From: Kiloniellaceae bacterium
GTDB taxonomy: Bacteria; Pseudomonadota; Alphaproteobacteria; Kiloniellales; J153
Direction: 5' to 3'
NCBI GenBank assembly: GCA_021776095.1
Contig: JAJFGO010000121.1
Location: 1 to 63,249, forward strand
DNA: 63,249 nucleotides
Shown here: piece by piece, positions 52,503 through 61,389 of the stretch
Position numbering within the stretch: the first letter of the stretch is position 1
Layout: each line of letters starts with the position of its first letter
Notes under the pieces: model-generated
The model's input: only the letters and a program-made list of their open reading frames with translations
Told to the model about the DNA's origin: nothing
The model's database searches: none
Made by a program: the position numbers and the translations under genes

Positions 52503-53393
52503 ATGTCAGAGCCCGCCCGTCCGCCGATCGGATGGCTTGCCGCCTTTGGCGTCGTCGTCATCTGGTCCGGCTGGGTCGTTGTGTCCAGGCTCGGCGTGGT
52601 CCAGACACTAACGATCCATGACATGGTGGCGTTGCGGTTCGCCGTCGCCAGCGTCGCCGTGGCGCCCTTCGTGTGGCGCCACTGGCCGCGACAGTTGCGG
52701 TGGTGGCAGGTCGGCCTGATTTCCTGCGGCCAGGGCGCGCCCTATTTGCTGCTCGCCTTCGGCGGCCTGCAGTTCGCGCCGGCCTCGCACGCCGGCATCA
52801 TGATGAACGGCACCCTGCCGGTGTTCGCCGCCGGCCTCGGCTGGGTTTGGTTGAAGGACCGGCCGGATCGCTGGCGGGTCGCCGGTATGGTCGTGATCCT
52901 GGCCGGCTGCGGCCTGATCGGTTGGGACCGGGAGTCCGGCGGCGTCGCGTCCGATGCGTGGATCGGCCACCTCATGTTCCTGGGGGCGGCGCTGTTCGTC
53001 GCCGCCAATCTCATCGGCACCAAGGCCTGGCAACTCACCCCCATGCAGGCGATGGTGAGCATTCCAACCATCAATCTCCTGTGGTTCGGCCCGCTCTATC
53101 TGGCGGTCCTGCCGAAAGCGGTCCACGAAGCGTCATGGTCGGAAATCGTTCTGCAAGGCGCCTATCAGGGCCTCGGCCCCAGCGTGCTGGCGGTGTTGTT
53201 CTTCACAACCGCGATCCGGTCCATCGGCACCTCGCCGACCGCGGCCATGATGGCGATGGTGCCCGGCATGGCCGCCTTGTTGGCCATTCCGGTGCTCGGT
53301 GAATGGCCGAGTGCCCTCGCCTGGGCCGGGCTGATCCTCGCCACCGGCGGCATCCTCCTGGCCGCCGGCTGGCGGCCCGCCAAACGCCGGTAA
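52503..53393 (+). CDS. EamA/DMT-superfamily transporter (second)
   Basis: The 296-residue protein has ten transmembrane helices in two EamA repeats (VVIWSGWVVVSRLG, SHAGIMMNGTLPVFAAGLGW, LFFTTAIRSIGTSPTAAMMA). Probably exports a small metabolite. It ends just before the GFA duplicate. Confidence 0.87.
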   Translation: MSEPARPPIGWLAAFGVVVIWSGWVVVSRLGVVQTLTIHDMVALRFAVASVAVAPFVWRHWPRQLRWWQVGLISCGQGAPYLLLAFGGLQFAPASHAGIMMNGTLPVFAAGLGWVWLKDRPDRWRVAGMVVILAGCGLIGWDRESGGVASDAWIGHLMFLGAALFVAANLIGTKAWQLTPMQAMVSIPTINLLWFGPLYLAVLPKAVHEASWSEIVLQGAYQGLGPSVLAVLFFTTAIRSIGTSPTAAMMAMVPGMAALLAIPVLGEWPSALAWAGLILATGGILLAAGWRPAKRR

Positions 53394-53424
53394 ACCGGTG
53401 CCGGGAGCAGGGTCTCAATCTGGC

Positions 53425-53661
53425 GTCAAGGTTGGGACGGAGGCTGCCGAATATTACCTCTGTTCCCGCTGCGGCGTGGTGCCCTTTGCGACCAACTCGA
53501 TCGAGGGCAAGCTTAATGCGGTGGTGAACGTGAACAGCTTCGAGGGCATCGATCCCCCATGCTTTTCGCGGGCGGTCACCGACTTCGACGGCGAGACGAA
53601 GGCAAGCCGCCTTGATCGTCGAACACGCAAATGGATCCCATCGGTCACCATCACGTCCTAG
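53425..53661 (+). pseudogene. C-terminal fragment of a second GFA-family gene
   Basis: The frame from about 53425 gives GTEAAEYYLCSRCGVVPF and continues to DFDGETKASRLDRRTRKWIP, closely matching the second half of 46995-47417. The first half with two of the zinc sites is missing and there is no start or ribosome site. About 30 nt of homology continue past the stop and show the empty insertion site of the MITE. Confidence 0.8.
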
Positions 53662-53822
53662 GGGAAAGATCGCGCTCCTCTTCGCGCTAGCCAGCGAACG
53701 TTTGCTTTCGCCGGTTTGCTTTCGCTCCATCTCCACCATCAGTCGCGGCAGGCATCGCCGGCGAACGTCCCGGTTTGACCCAATCCGGATATGGGACGCG
53801 CCACCGTACGCCGATAGCGCCG

Positions 53823-54641
53823 TTACGTCACTCGATCGATCTTGATCGTCACGTAGGGCCACAGCTTGACCGCTAAGTTCGGGTTAGCGTCTTCGAATTT
53901 CGTTGCCCAGTCGTAAAAGGCGCGCCGCAGGAAACGTGCCGGCAGAAGCGCCTTGGCTTGATTGGAGCTCATTGCTTGATGGGGAACGAATTCGACAACG
54001 TTGTTTGCGGAAAACTGACGCCACCACGACAAGGGTTGGTAGTACGTATAAAGTTTTTGTTTTCCCAATAGCTTGTTGACCCTCAGGAATTTGAGGAACA
54101 GCTGTATCGCCATAAGCGGCGCATTCGGGTTGCAACAAACGATCACAACTCGTCCGCCTGGCCTTGTTACTCGGATCAGCTCGTTAACCGCCTGCTGCTG
54201 ATGTTGTTTGTCGATATGATAGATCACGTGTGTGCACAAGGTCGCATCCACGCTGCCATCTTCGAGCGGAAGGTCCAGGAGAGAAGTTTGGTGGTATTCA
54301 CTCTTGTCGCCAAGCTTTCCTTTGCAGATTTCGATTGATCTCTTTGAAATGTCGGCGCAAATGGCTTTGTCGAACTGCCCCGCGGCATGAATATGACTCG
54401 CCGGCAGATCACCAGGACCGGCAAAGAGCACGGTCCCGCCGATCCCTTTGAGCAACGCGGCCGGTTTGGCCTCGACCTTAGCCCAATACTCCGCGCGCTT
54501 TTCGGCGAAATCGCGGAAATATTTGTCCTCGCCAATCACGCCTTGGTCGTCAGCAACCCAGCCTTCGGAGTCATAGAACTGCTGCGTTTGCTCCTCGACA
54601 GAGCCACCATCCGCTGTATCCCCGTTCGATCTCTTTGCCAT
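53823..54641 (-). CDS. Class I SAM-dependent methyltransferase
   Basis: The 272-residue protein has a Rossmann methyltransferase core with a slightly divergent motif I (GTVLFAGPGDLPAS), acidic strand AICADISKRSIEIC, DLPLEDGSVDATLC and TRPGGRVVIVCCN. Small-molecule or lipid target; unknown. Confidence 0.83.
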   Translation of the reverse strand: MAKRSNGDTADGGSVEEQTQQFYDSEGWVADDQGVIGEDKYFRDFAEKRAEYWAKVEAKPAALLKGIGGTVLFAGPGDLPASHIHAAGQFDKAICADISKRSIEICKGKLGDKSEYHQTSLLDLPLEDGSVDATLCTHVIYHIDKQHQQQAVNELIRVTRPGGRVVIVCCNPNAPLMAIQLFLKFLRVNKLLGKQKLYTYYQPLSWWRQFSANNVVEFVPHQAMSSNQAKALLPARFLRRAFYDWATKFEDANPNLAVKLWPYVTIKIDRVT

Positions 54642-55107
54642 TCGCCGACCTTATCCACGCCAATGAAGTCATGCCCGCTCAAGGCAGAATTTACTTGTCT
54701 CTCGCAGAATGTCATCGGCTTTCTCTTGCCGCCGGCGTTCTGCTGCGACGAGCACACTTGCCGCTACGATCGGCGTGTCTCCGGTCAGCATCTTTGTTAA
54801 GACCCCGCCGACGACTTACACCGCCGGCATCGCTGTGTCCCAATTGCTGTTGCTGTTGGGGAACTATGAAGGTCTCTTAATGGCTAGAGTCGGTCCTACG
54901 GCATTTCGATGGTCTGCTACGGGGTTGGGGTAGCAAGCCGACATTCCGGACCAGAGCTGCGCCGAGTGTTGGTGTGCCCAGTATCGGCGGTCGCCGTCCT
55001 TCATTGGCGCAAGTTAGATTTGGCGTTCTCGGACGGCGTCGGCAGACTTCGGCGTCCAGAGGCGGGGCCGAGTGAACGCCCCACTGAGACGCCGCCTTTA
55101 GCTGCGT
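54642..55107. other. 466-nt region without a supported gene
   Basis: Several short frames exist but none has a ribosome site and a recognisable product. No clear repeat or terminator seen. Confidence 0.4.
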
Positions 55108-55338
55108 TTAGGCGCGGACGATGGCCTTGATCTTGGCGCGGCGCTGGCCGGAGCGCTGGGCGATCTCGTTGTCCTGGTCCTCGATGGCGGTGCGGGCCAG
55201 ATTGGGAATGGAATCGCCGAAGGACTGGTCGAGCAAGTTATTCGAGACCCGCCGGTTCGAGGTCACCGTGCCGTCTTCATAGGTGACGTTGAACGCCATG
55301 AAAGCGACGGCCTTGCCCTTGGGTTTCTTGCGAGCCAT
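55108..55338 (-). CDS. Small basic protein of unknown function downstream of cspA
   Basis: The 76-residue protein starts MARKKPKGKAVAFMAFNVTY and is basic and polar (RRAKIKAIVRA at the end). GGAG precedes ATG 55338. It follows the cold-shock gene on the same strand with two hairpins in between. I recognise no family. Confidence 0.6.
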   Translation of the reverse strand: MARKKPKGKAVAFMAFNVTYEDGTVTSNRRVSNNLLDQSFGDSIPNLARTAIEDQDNEIAQRSGQRRAKIKAIVRA

Positions 55339-55416
55339 GGCTCGGTCTCCATCTGAACGAGACAAGGGCCCAAACGGGCCCCTTTACCTTAACCTTATCG
55401 GTCCCGGAGGAAGGAC

Positions 55417-55442
55417 ACGCCCCCAACCGAAGTTGGGGGCGT
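55417..55442 (-). terminator. Terminator-like hairpin after the cold-shock gene
   Basis: On the minus strand ACGCCCCCAAC-TTCG-GTTGGGGGCGT is a perfect 11-bp stem with a stable TTCG loop, 12 nt after the csp stop codon. No T-run follows, so it may protect or attenuate the message rather than end it fully. Confidence 0.55.
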
Positions 55443-55454
55443 TGCCTCGGGTCG

Positions 55455-55664
55455 TTAATTGACGATGGACAGGTTCTCGGCGGAAGACTTGCCGTTCTGT
55501 CCGGGCTGAAGGTCATAGGACACCTTCTGCCCTTCGCTGATCGAGCTCAAACCGGCGCGCTCGACGGCCGAAATGTGAACGAAAGCGTCTTTGGAGCCGT
55601 CTTCAGGCTGGATAAATCCGAAGCCCTTGACCGCGTTGAACCATTTTACTGTGCCAGTAGCCAT
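55455..55664 (-). CDS. cspA: Cold-shock protein
   Basis: The 69-residue OB-fold protein has RNP1 KGFGFIQP and RNP2 [10 protein letters not shown]. It binds single-stranded RNA or DNA. GAGGAA precedes ATG 55664. About 260 nt lie between its start and the next element, room for the long 5' UTR typical of csp genes. Confidence 0.95.
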   Translation of the reverse strand: MATGTVKWFNAVKGFGFIQPEDGSKDAFVHISAVERAGLSSISEGQKVSYDLQPGQNGKSSAENLSIVN

Positions 55665-55924
55665 AGTTAGTTCCTCTAACAAGAGTCTGTATTTCGCGCC
55701 TCACACCATGTGACGGCACGGTCTAATCAACGCTCACATTGTCAGGGGATAACTAAAAGGCTCGGCGTGCCGATTATTTAGACAGCACATAACAAATGTT
55801 TCACGTATGGACCGGATATGGGGCCAAATCGCGGGAAAGTCAATAGTCGCGCCGTCTGGCGTGGCAGGCGGGACCTCGGCGTTTGCGCCTTAAACTGCGG
55901 CCGCGTCTTACCCGATAGGTGCCG

Positions 55925-56046
55925 CTAGTGGTCCGATCCTAACGCTTGGTTCCCAAGCGTTAGGTGAATCGGCCCACCAAGCCGTTGATCTTGTGGGGCG
56001 ACTTATCCAAACGGATGGGAACCATCCGTTTGGGTCGCACCACTAG
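55925..56046 (-). mobile_element. 122-bp MITE-like palindromic element, copy 2
   Basis: Identical to 47414-47535 in reverse orientation. Its end overlaps the TAG stop codon of the PEP-CTERM gene. Both copies therefore sit in a CTAG tetranucleotide at a gene's stop codon. Confidence 0.85.
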
Positions 56047-56726
56047 GCCTGCCGGCGCCTTCCGAAGCCGAGCAAGCCGGCCAGGCCGACCCCGAAGAGG
56101 AGCAAGCTCGCGGGCTCCGGCACCGTGACGACCTCGTCCGAGCGCACCAGGTAGTTGCCGATGACGGAAAGAGCTCGGTCGGACGGGACGCCGCAGTTAA
56201 GCGGGTCAAGCGAGGGGCCGATACAGCCGGCGCGCGCGCGACGGGCGTTCAGGTCCAATTCGATAAACGATAGAACCGCGAAGCCGGCGACACCCAAGTC
56301 GGACCAGCCCGCTTGGAACGGGCCGACGTTGCTGCACCCGCCCGTGCAACCCGCTAGCCCGATGAGCTTCTGCGCGCCGATCAAGTTGAAAAGTCCGAAG
56401 GTCCCCGAGAGGTCGTTCATGCCGGAGGCCGTGTAGAGGTCGATGATCTCCGCCTGGGTCGCGTGCCTGAACCCCAGGCCGGTGACGAAAGTCGTGGCTT
56501 CGGCCGCATCGTAGGACAGGCCCAAGGTGGCTGTGACATCCAGCCACTCGAAACCGGTGGCCTCGTCAAAGGTGATCAGCTTGTCGCCCGCCGCGCTCAG
56601 GTCCCGCTCGATGAGCGCCGCCTGCGCGGCGCCGGCGGTCAGTCCCGCGACGGCAAGCCCGATCGAAAGGGCGAATACGAACGAAACAGACTTGAGCAAG
56701 TCTCTAGCCTCCCGAATTTGCGCCAA
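56043..56726 (-). CDS. PEP-CTERM sorting-signal protein
   Basis: The 227-residue protein has a signal peptide (FALSIGLAVAGLTAGAAQA), an extracellular domain and a C-terminal PEP-CTERM signal (VPEPASLLLFGVGLAGLLGF then GRRRQA). Exosortase EpsH-type enzymes process this signal during exopolysaccharide-linked surface display. The body (WLDVTATLGLSYDAAEA) resembles other PEP-CTERM proteins of unknown function. Confidence 0.88.
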   Translation of the reverse strand: MAQIREARDLLKSVSFVFALSIGLAVAGLTAGAAQAALIERDLSAAGDKLITFDEATGFEWLDVTATLGLSYDAAEATTFVTGLGFRHATQAEIIDLYTASGMNDLSGTFGLFNLIGAQKLIGLAGCTGGCSNVGPFQAGWSDLGVAGFAVLSFIELDLNARRARAGCIGPSLDPLNCGVPSDRALSVIGNYLVRSDEVVTVPEPASLLLFGVGLAGLLGFGRRRQA

Positions 56727-56840
56727 ACCTACAAAAACATCTCAGCCGCGACGATTGCCGGCCTAATAGCCGCCATATGTTTTATGTTTCGGTGTTTGCG
56801 GCCAGTTACATAAATTTAATCTCAAAAACTTACCGGCGTC

Positions 56841-57743
56841 CTAACGCCTCTCGCCGGCGGCCTCGAACAGCCACTCGCGGAAGGCCTTGATCTTGGGCCG
56901 CTCGGCGGCGCTCTCCAAGGAGACCACATAACAGGCATAGTTGGATTTGATGCTGGGACCGAAGGGCCGGACCAGGCGCCCGGCCTCCAAATCCAAACTA
57001 ACCAGGGACGAACGCATCAGGCCGACGCCCTGGGCGTCGATGGCGGCCTGGATCACCAGGCTGGAGTGGCTGTAGCGTGGCCCCCGGCCGAGGTTTTTGG
57101 CGGGCGTGCCGCTGGCCGCGAACCAATGGGGCCAATCGGGCAATTCCGAGGCGCCGACGTTGTCATGAAGCAGGGGGTGGTGCTCGAGGTCGGCCGGCGC
57201 GCGCAAGGGGTGCGGGCCCTCCAGGAGCTTTGGGCTGCACACCGGGAAGACCTCGTCGTCAAAAAGCAGGTCGACCTTCAGCCCGGGATAGTGCCCCAGG
57301 CCGAAACGCACGCCCATATCGAAATCGTCGCGGGTCAAGTCCACGATCGAGTCCGAAGCCCCGACCATGACGTCGATATCGGGATGGCGGGCGCTGAAGG
57401 CGGGCAGGCGGGGCAGCAGCCATTTGGCCGCGAAGGAACTGGCCACGGTCACCTTGAGCGGGCCGCTCTGGTCCACAATGCGCAGGCGCCGGGTCGCCAG
57501 GTCGAGCTGGTCGAAGGCCTCGCTGAGCGCCGGCAGGTAGCTCTGCCCGGCATCGGTCAGCATGAGGCGACGGTTGAAACGCCGGAACAAGGAGAGCCCC
57601 AGGATCTCCTCCAGGGCCTTGACCTGATGGCTGATGGCCGCCTGGGTGACATTCAATTCCTCCGCCGCCTTGGTGAAGCTGAGGTAGCGGGCGGCGGCCT
57701 CGAAGGCGCGCAGGGCATTGAGCGGGGGCAGGCGCCGGGCCAT
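56841..57743 (-). CDS. LysR-family regulator (GcvA-like)
   Basis: The 300-residue protein has the typical LysR opening (MARRLPPLNALRAFEAAARY, ISHQVKALEEILGLSLF) and effector domain (WLLPRLPAFSARHPDIDV). The opening is of the GcvA type. It diverges from the DUF1127 gene. Confidence 0.9.
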   Translation of the reverse strand: MARRLPPLNALRAFEAAARYLSFTKAAEELNVTQAAISHQVKALEEILGLSLFRRFNRRLMLTDAGQSYLPALSEAFDQLDLATRRLRIVDQSGPLKVTVASSFAAKWLLPRLPAFSARHPDIDVMVGASDSIVDLTRDDFDMGVRFGLGHYPGLKVDLLFDDEVFPVCSPKLLEGPHPLRAPADLEHHPLLHDNVGASELPDWPHWFAASGTPAKNLGRGPRYSHSSLVIQAAIDAQGVGLMRSSLVSLDLEAGRLVRPFGPSIKSNYACYVVSLESAAERPKIKAFREWLFEAAGERR

Positions 57744-57912
57744 GGCGACTCCAGATTAGGAAAACTTATCCGAACCATGAGATATCATCGTTTGAGAAAG
57801 CCGTCAAAGGTTCGTATCTATTTACTCAAGAGTACAGAGACCGTTTTGACTTCGCGAAGTCCTTGAAATTAGCCGTTTCTAAGGATTTCGGGATCGGATA
57901 AGGAAACTTGAG

Positions 57913-58194
57913 ATGAACAGAGCACATTGCACGACCCCGGAGAGCGCGTTGGGCGCCGGCCTTGGGACCGTCTTGACCCAGGGCGTATCAGGCGCCGCCG
58001 GCCCTCTGGGCCACTTCGTTGAGCGTCTGGTCCTCCTGCCGTTCAGTGCGCTCGAGGTTCTGATGACCTGGCAGGAGCGGGCGAGCCAACGCCAGGGCCT
58101 GCGCCAAATGGACGACCGCCTGCTGTCCGATATGGGCCTGAGCCGGGCCGACGTGGACCGCGAAGCCTCGATCCCCTTCTGGCGCCGCTCCTGA
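57913..58194 (+). CDS. DUF1127 protein
   Basis: The 93-residue protein ends in a DUF1127 motif (QGLRQMDDRLLSDMGLSRAD). Small DUF1127 proteins in alphaproteobacteria affect RNA and phosphate or stress responses. AAGGAA precedes the start; a good terminator follows. Confidence 0.87.
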   Translation: MNRAHCTTPESALGAGLGTVLTQGVSGAAGPLGHFVERLVLLPFSALEVLMTWQERASQRQGLRQMDDRLLSDMGLSRADVDREASIPFWRRS

Positions 58195-58256
58195 GTTCCG
58201 CGCTTAACGAACCCGCCGCCTCCTAGCCGGACCGGACACCCCCAGCCCCGATCCAA

Positions 58257-58296
58257 GGGCCGCGCCGATCTGCCCCGGCGCGGCCCCTTTCTTTTT
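58257..58296 (+). terminator. Rho-independent terminator of the DUF1127 gene
   Basis: GGGCCGCGCC (58257-58266) and GGCGCGGCCC (58277-58286) form a perfect 10-bp stem with a 10-nt loop, followed by CTTTCTTTTT. Confidence 0.85.
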
Positions 58297-58320
58297 CGCG
58301 TCCGAATCCATGGCAGCCGC

Positions 58321-58391
58321 CTTCGACAAGCTCAGGTTGAGGAAAGCCCTGTGTGGCATCAAGAAAAGTCCTCACGCTGAGCTTGTCGAAG
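58321..58391. repeat. CTTCGACA palindromic repeat, copy 1
   Basis: CTTCGACAAGCTCAG (58321-58335) is the reverse complement of CTGAGCTTGTCGAAG (58377-58391). A REP-like unit found four times in the last 5 kb, always between genes. Confidence 0.85.
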
Positions 58392-58507
58392 CGCGCACTG
58401 CGCCTCATCTCCTCCCGCTCCAGGGCAGAGGCGGAGGTAATCGGAACCTGCGCCGGGATTTGCGGGCGGCACCGTGCGGCGGGGCCATTCCGCCCGGGTA
58501 TTGGCCC

Positions 58508-59287
58508 TCAGGGCTGAAACTGTTCCTTGATGATGCGTTCTTCCAGGTCGTGCTCCGGGTCGAACAGCAGGTGCAGGGCGATCGAGGGATCCTCGCGCAC
58601 CTCGACCCGGGCGATATCGCGCACCTCGGTAAAGTCGGCGGTCGCGCTGACCGGCCGCTTGGCGGACTCCAGCACATCGATGGCGACCCGGACCGAATTG
58701 GGCAGCAGGGCGCCGCGCCAGCGCCGCGGCCGGAAGGCGCTGATCGGGGTTAGGGGCAGCAGGGGCGCGCCTATGGGCACGATGGGCCCGTGCGCCGAGA
58801 GGTTATAGGCGGTACTGCCGGCCGGGGTGGACAGCAGGAGGCCGTCGCAGATCAATTCCTCCATGCGCACCACACCGTCGATGCTGATGCGCAGCTTGGC
58901 CGCCTGCCGGCTTTGCCGCAGCAGCGAGACCTCGTTGATCGCCAGGGCGTCGGTCGCGCCGCCGTCGGTGCCGTGGGCGGTCATGCTGAGCGGATGCAGG
59001 ACCACCCGCTCGGCCCGGGCCAGGCGGGCCGGCAGATCGTCCTCGCCGAACGCATTCATCAGGAAGCCGACGGTGCCGCAGTTCATGCCATAGATCGGCA
59101 CGGCCCGCTTGATATAGCGATGCAAGGTCTCCAGCACGAAGCCGTCGCCGCCCAGGGCGACGATGATCTCGGCGTCCTCCGCCGCGACCCCGCCATAGCG
59201 GGCCTGCAAGCGCGCCTGGGCGGCGCGCGCCTCCTCGGTATCGGCGGCCACCAAGGCGAAACGGGGGGCGGCGCTGGGGTCGCTCAT
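58508..59287 (-). CDS. nadK: NAD kinase
   Basis: The 259-residue protein makes NADP from NAD. It has [11 protein letters not shown], the NEVSLLR motif and the conserved [19 protein letters not shown] loop. Start ATG 59287 is set by these and by the family length. Essential housekeeping gene. Confidence 0.93.
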   Translation of the reverse strand: MSDPSAAPRFALVAADTEEARAAQARLQARYGGVAAEDAEIIVALGGDGFVLETLHRYIKRAVPIYGMNCGTVGFLMNAFGEDDLPARLARAERVVLHPLSMTAHGTDGGATDALAINEVSLLRQSRQAAKLRISIDGVVRMEELICDGLLLSTPAGSTAYNLSAHGPIVPIGAPLLPLTPISAFRPRRWRGALLPNSVRVAIDVLESAKRPVSATADFTEVRDIARVEVREDPSIALHLLFDPEHDLEERIIKEQFQP

Positions 59288-59390
59288 GGACAGGTCCTTG
59301 AATAACGGCCGCCGGTCGCCAGCGGTCCGGCCCGGAGTATACCGGCCGGGGCTGGCCCCGTCAGCAAGTGCCGCGTCCGGTCCTTCGCCC

Positions 59391-59469
59391 CTCGACAAGC
59401 TCAGGATGAGGAGGCTCAGGATGAGGCCGCTAGGTCAGGGGCTTATCCTCATCCTGCGCCTGTCGAAGG
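59391..59469. repeat. CTTCGACA palindromic repeat, copy 2 (degenerate)
   Basis: CTCGACAAGCTCAGGATGAGG near 59391-59411 faces TCATCCTGCGCCTGTCGAAGG near 59449-59469, an imperfect inverted pair of the same repeat family with GCTCAGGATGAGG duplicated in the left arm. The 338-nt gap between nadK and the next gene holds nothing else I can recognise. Confidence 0.7.
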
Positions 59470-59625
59470 ACGAAGACACGCCCGTGTCGCCGAAGCTCCC
59501 TTCGCGGGGACCAGCCTGGCCGCATCGCGCCGAAGGATTTTGTCCGGCGGATCGCGGCGCGCTAACCTGGGGCCAAGCTCCCGCCGCTCAAGGCCGGGGA
59601 TGGGGACAAGGAAAGGGTTGGGCAG

Positions 59626-60111
59626 ATGCGACAGTTTCTAACCGCCGGGGCGCTTGCCGCCGGCATGATGGCGGCTCTGGTGGCCGGCGCCGCCGGCGCC
59701 GCCGACCGGCACGCCGGCTATTACTATCCGGAACCGCAGACCGAAGAGACCTACACCGCGCGCGCGCAAACCCTGGCCGAGGCCAACCGGGCCATGCGGA
59801 TCGGTTTCGTGACCGGCACCACACTTCAGCAGTTCAATAGACCCTATCCGCCGCAGGTCGCGGTTTTCGCCAAGGGTGCCGAGGCGGAGAAGCTGATCAT
59901 CGTCGCCCTGGTCGACGGCCGGGTCGATACTTTGTTTCGGGCGCGCGCGATCTTCGCAAACATGACCGCGGCGGCGCGCCAGCTTCCGGCCTTCGCCCAG
60001 ATGGGGGTGCAGGATTACTTCACCTTCTTCGACCTGGCCAAGATGTTGGGCATCAAGCAGATCACCATCAGCAACGGACGCGACTTCGCCCACCGGGTCT
60101 TAATCGAATGA
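59626..60111 (+). CDS. Secreted protein of unknown function near moaA
   Basis: The 161-residue protein has a signal peptide (AAGMMAALVAGAAGAAD) and a short alpha/beta body (EKLIIVALVDGRVDTLFRAR, MLGIKQITISNGRDFAH). No family recognised with certainty. It lies between nadK and a methyltransferase. Confidence 0.75.
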   Translation: MRQFLTAGALAAGMMAALVAGAAGAADRHAGYYYPEPQTEETYTARAQTLAEANRAMRIGFVTGTTLQQFNRPYPPQVAVFAKGAEAEKLIIVALVDGRVDTLFRARAIFANMTAAARQLPAFAQMGVQDYFTFFDLAKMLGIKQITISNGRDFAHRVLIE

Positions 60112-60181
60112 GGGTGGGTTAGATCGGGCGATCGCCCATGGCGTCAGCGCTACCGGGGGCCGCCCTGGATCGGCGCGGTGT

Positions 60182-60258
60182 GTGCTTCGACAGGCTCAGG
60201 CAGAGGACGACCGTGTGTGGCATAGAGAAATGCCATCATGCTGAGCCTGTCGAAGCAC
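60182..60258. repeat. CTTCGACA palindromic repeat, copy 3
   Basis: GTGCTTCGACAGGCTCAG (60182-60199) is perfectly complementary to CTGAGCCTGTCGAAGCAC (60241-60258), the cleanest of the four copies. Confidence 0.85.
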
Positions 60259-60360
60259 GCACCGATGGGCCCGCACTGCTAACCCCGGTCAGGCCGGGCT
60301 GTGCCGGCCTCATGGGCGCCCGGACCGCGCGCATCGCCCAGCCGGATCGGACGTGACGCG

Positions 60361-61230
60361 CTAGCGCCGCACGGCGCTATAGAAAATGAGGGTCGCGGGC
60401 ACACTCACGCCGCCGTCCACCTTGTAGTCTTCAAGCCCTTTCGCGATGTCGCGCGTGATCGCGGCGACATCTTCCGGCGTGCCGCCCATTTCATTGATGA
60501 CGCGGGTCGCCGGTCCAAGGCTGCTGGCGAAATCCGCGACCTCGTCCAAGGATCCCGAAACGCTGAGCCGCAACTCCTCAACCTGCGCCGAAACGTCGCT
60601 CAAACCGGCCTTGGACAAGAAATCGGAAACATAGGCGGTGTCTTGAAACGCCATGGGACCGGGCGCATTCGCCGGCGCGGCTTCCGGCGGGCCAAGGCGC
60701 GCGATGGCGGCGGCCCGGGGCATCTGGAACCATGGATTGGCCTGCAGGCTGGCCCAACTGACGAAGGCCATGCGTCCGCCCGGGCGCAGGGCGGTTGCGA
60801 TATTGCTGAAGGCCACGAGGGGATCGGCGAAGAACATCACGCCGAAGCGCGAGGTCATCAAATCGAACGCGCCAGCTTCGAAGTTATGGGATTGCGCGTC
60901 GGCCACAAGGTAACGAACGTTGCCGAGACCGGCCTCCGCCGTGCGCGCCTCGGCCTTGTCCAGGAGCGGGCGCGCGATATCGATGCCCAACACCTGACCC
61001 CCGGTCCCGACCCGCGGGGCGAGGGCGAGGGTCGTCGCGCCGGCGCCGCAACCAATGTCCAGGACACACTCCCCCATCTTCGGCGCGGCGTGTGTCAGCA
61101 GGCGTTCCAGAATCGAGGCCATCATGGCATCGAGGGTCTCCTGATGGGCCGCCCACTTCGCGCCCGGTCCCGTGTTCCAGTACTCGACCTGGTCCGCGTT
61201 CGCGGTGTCGGGATTCTGAGCGTCGGTCAT
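60361..61230 (-). CDS. Class I SAM-dependent methyltransferase
   Basis: The 289-residue protein has VLDIGCGAGATTLALAPRVG, LGIDIARPLLDKAE, DLMTSRFGVMFFADP and RPGGRMAFVSW. Similar to UbiE-like small-molecule methyltransferases. ATG 61230 is used because the upstream frame reads through a palindromic repeat. Confidence 0.86.
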   Translation of the reverse strand: MTDAQNPDTANADQVEYWNTGPGAKWAAHQETLDAMMASILERLLTHAAPKMGECVLDIGCGAGATTLALAPRVGTGGQVLGIDIARPLLDKAEARTAEAGLGNVRYLVADAQSHNFEAGAFDLMTSRFGVMFFADPLVAFSNIATALRPGGRMAFVSWASLQANPWFQMPRAAAIARLGPPEAAPANAPGPMAFQDTAYVSDFLSKAGLSDVSAQVEELRLSVSGSLDEVADFASSLGPATRVINEMGGTPEDVAAITRDIAKGLEDYKVDGGVSVPATLIFYSAVRR

Positions 61231-61280
61231 GTTCGATGGCCTTTCGAAGAGTAGTTGCGTTCGATTCCCAGGACTGCGAG

Positions 61281-61328
61281 CCCCCACCCTACCCCTCCCC
61301 CCTCGAGGGGGAGGGGTAGGGTGGGGGG
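61281..61328. repeat. GC-rich inverted repeat upstream of the methyltransferase
   Basis: CCCCCACCCTACCCCTCCCC is mirrored by GGGGAGGGGTAGGGTGGGGG around a central CTCGAG, almost perfectly over about 22 bp per arm. It could act as a terminator on either strand or be another dispersed repeat. Confidence 0.8.
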
Positions 61329-61389
61329 ACAGTGGTGCCAAGGAGACTCGACGCCGGACGACGCGCGAGCTGCCGTACCCTCACCGGGC

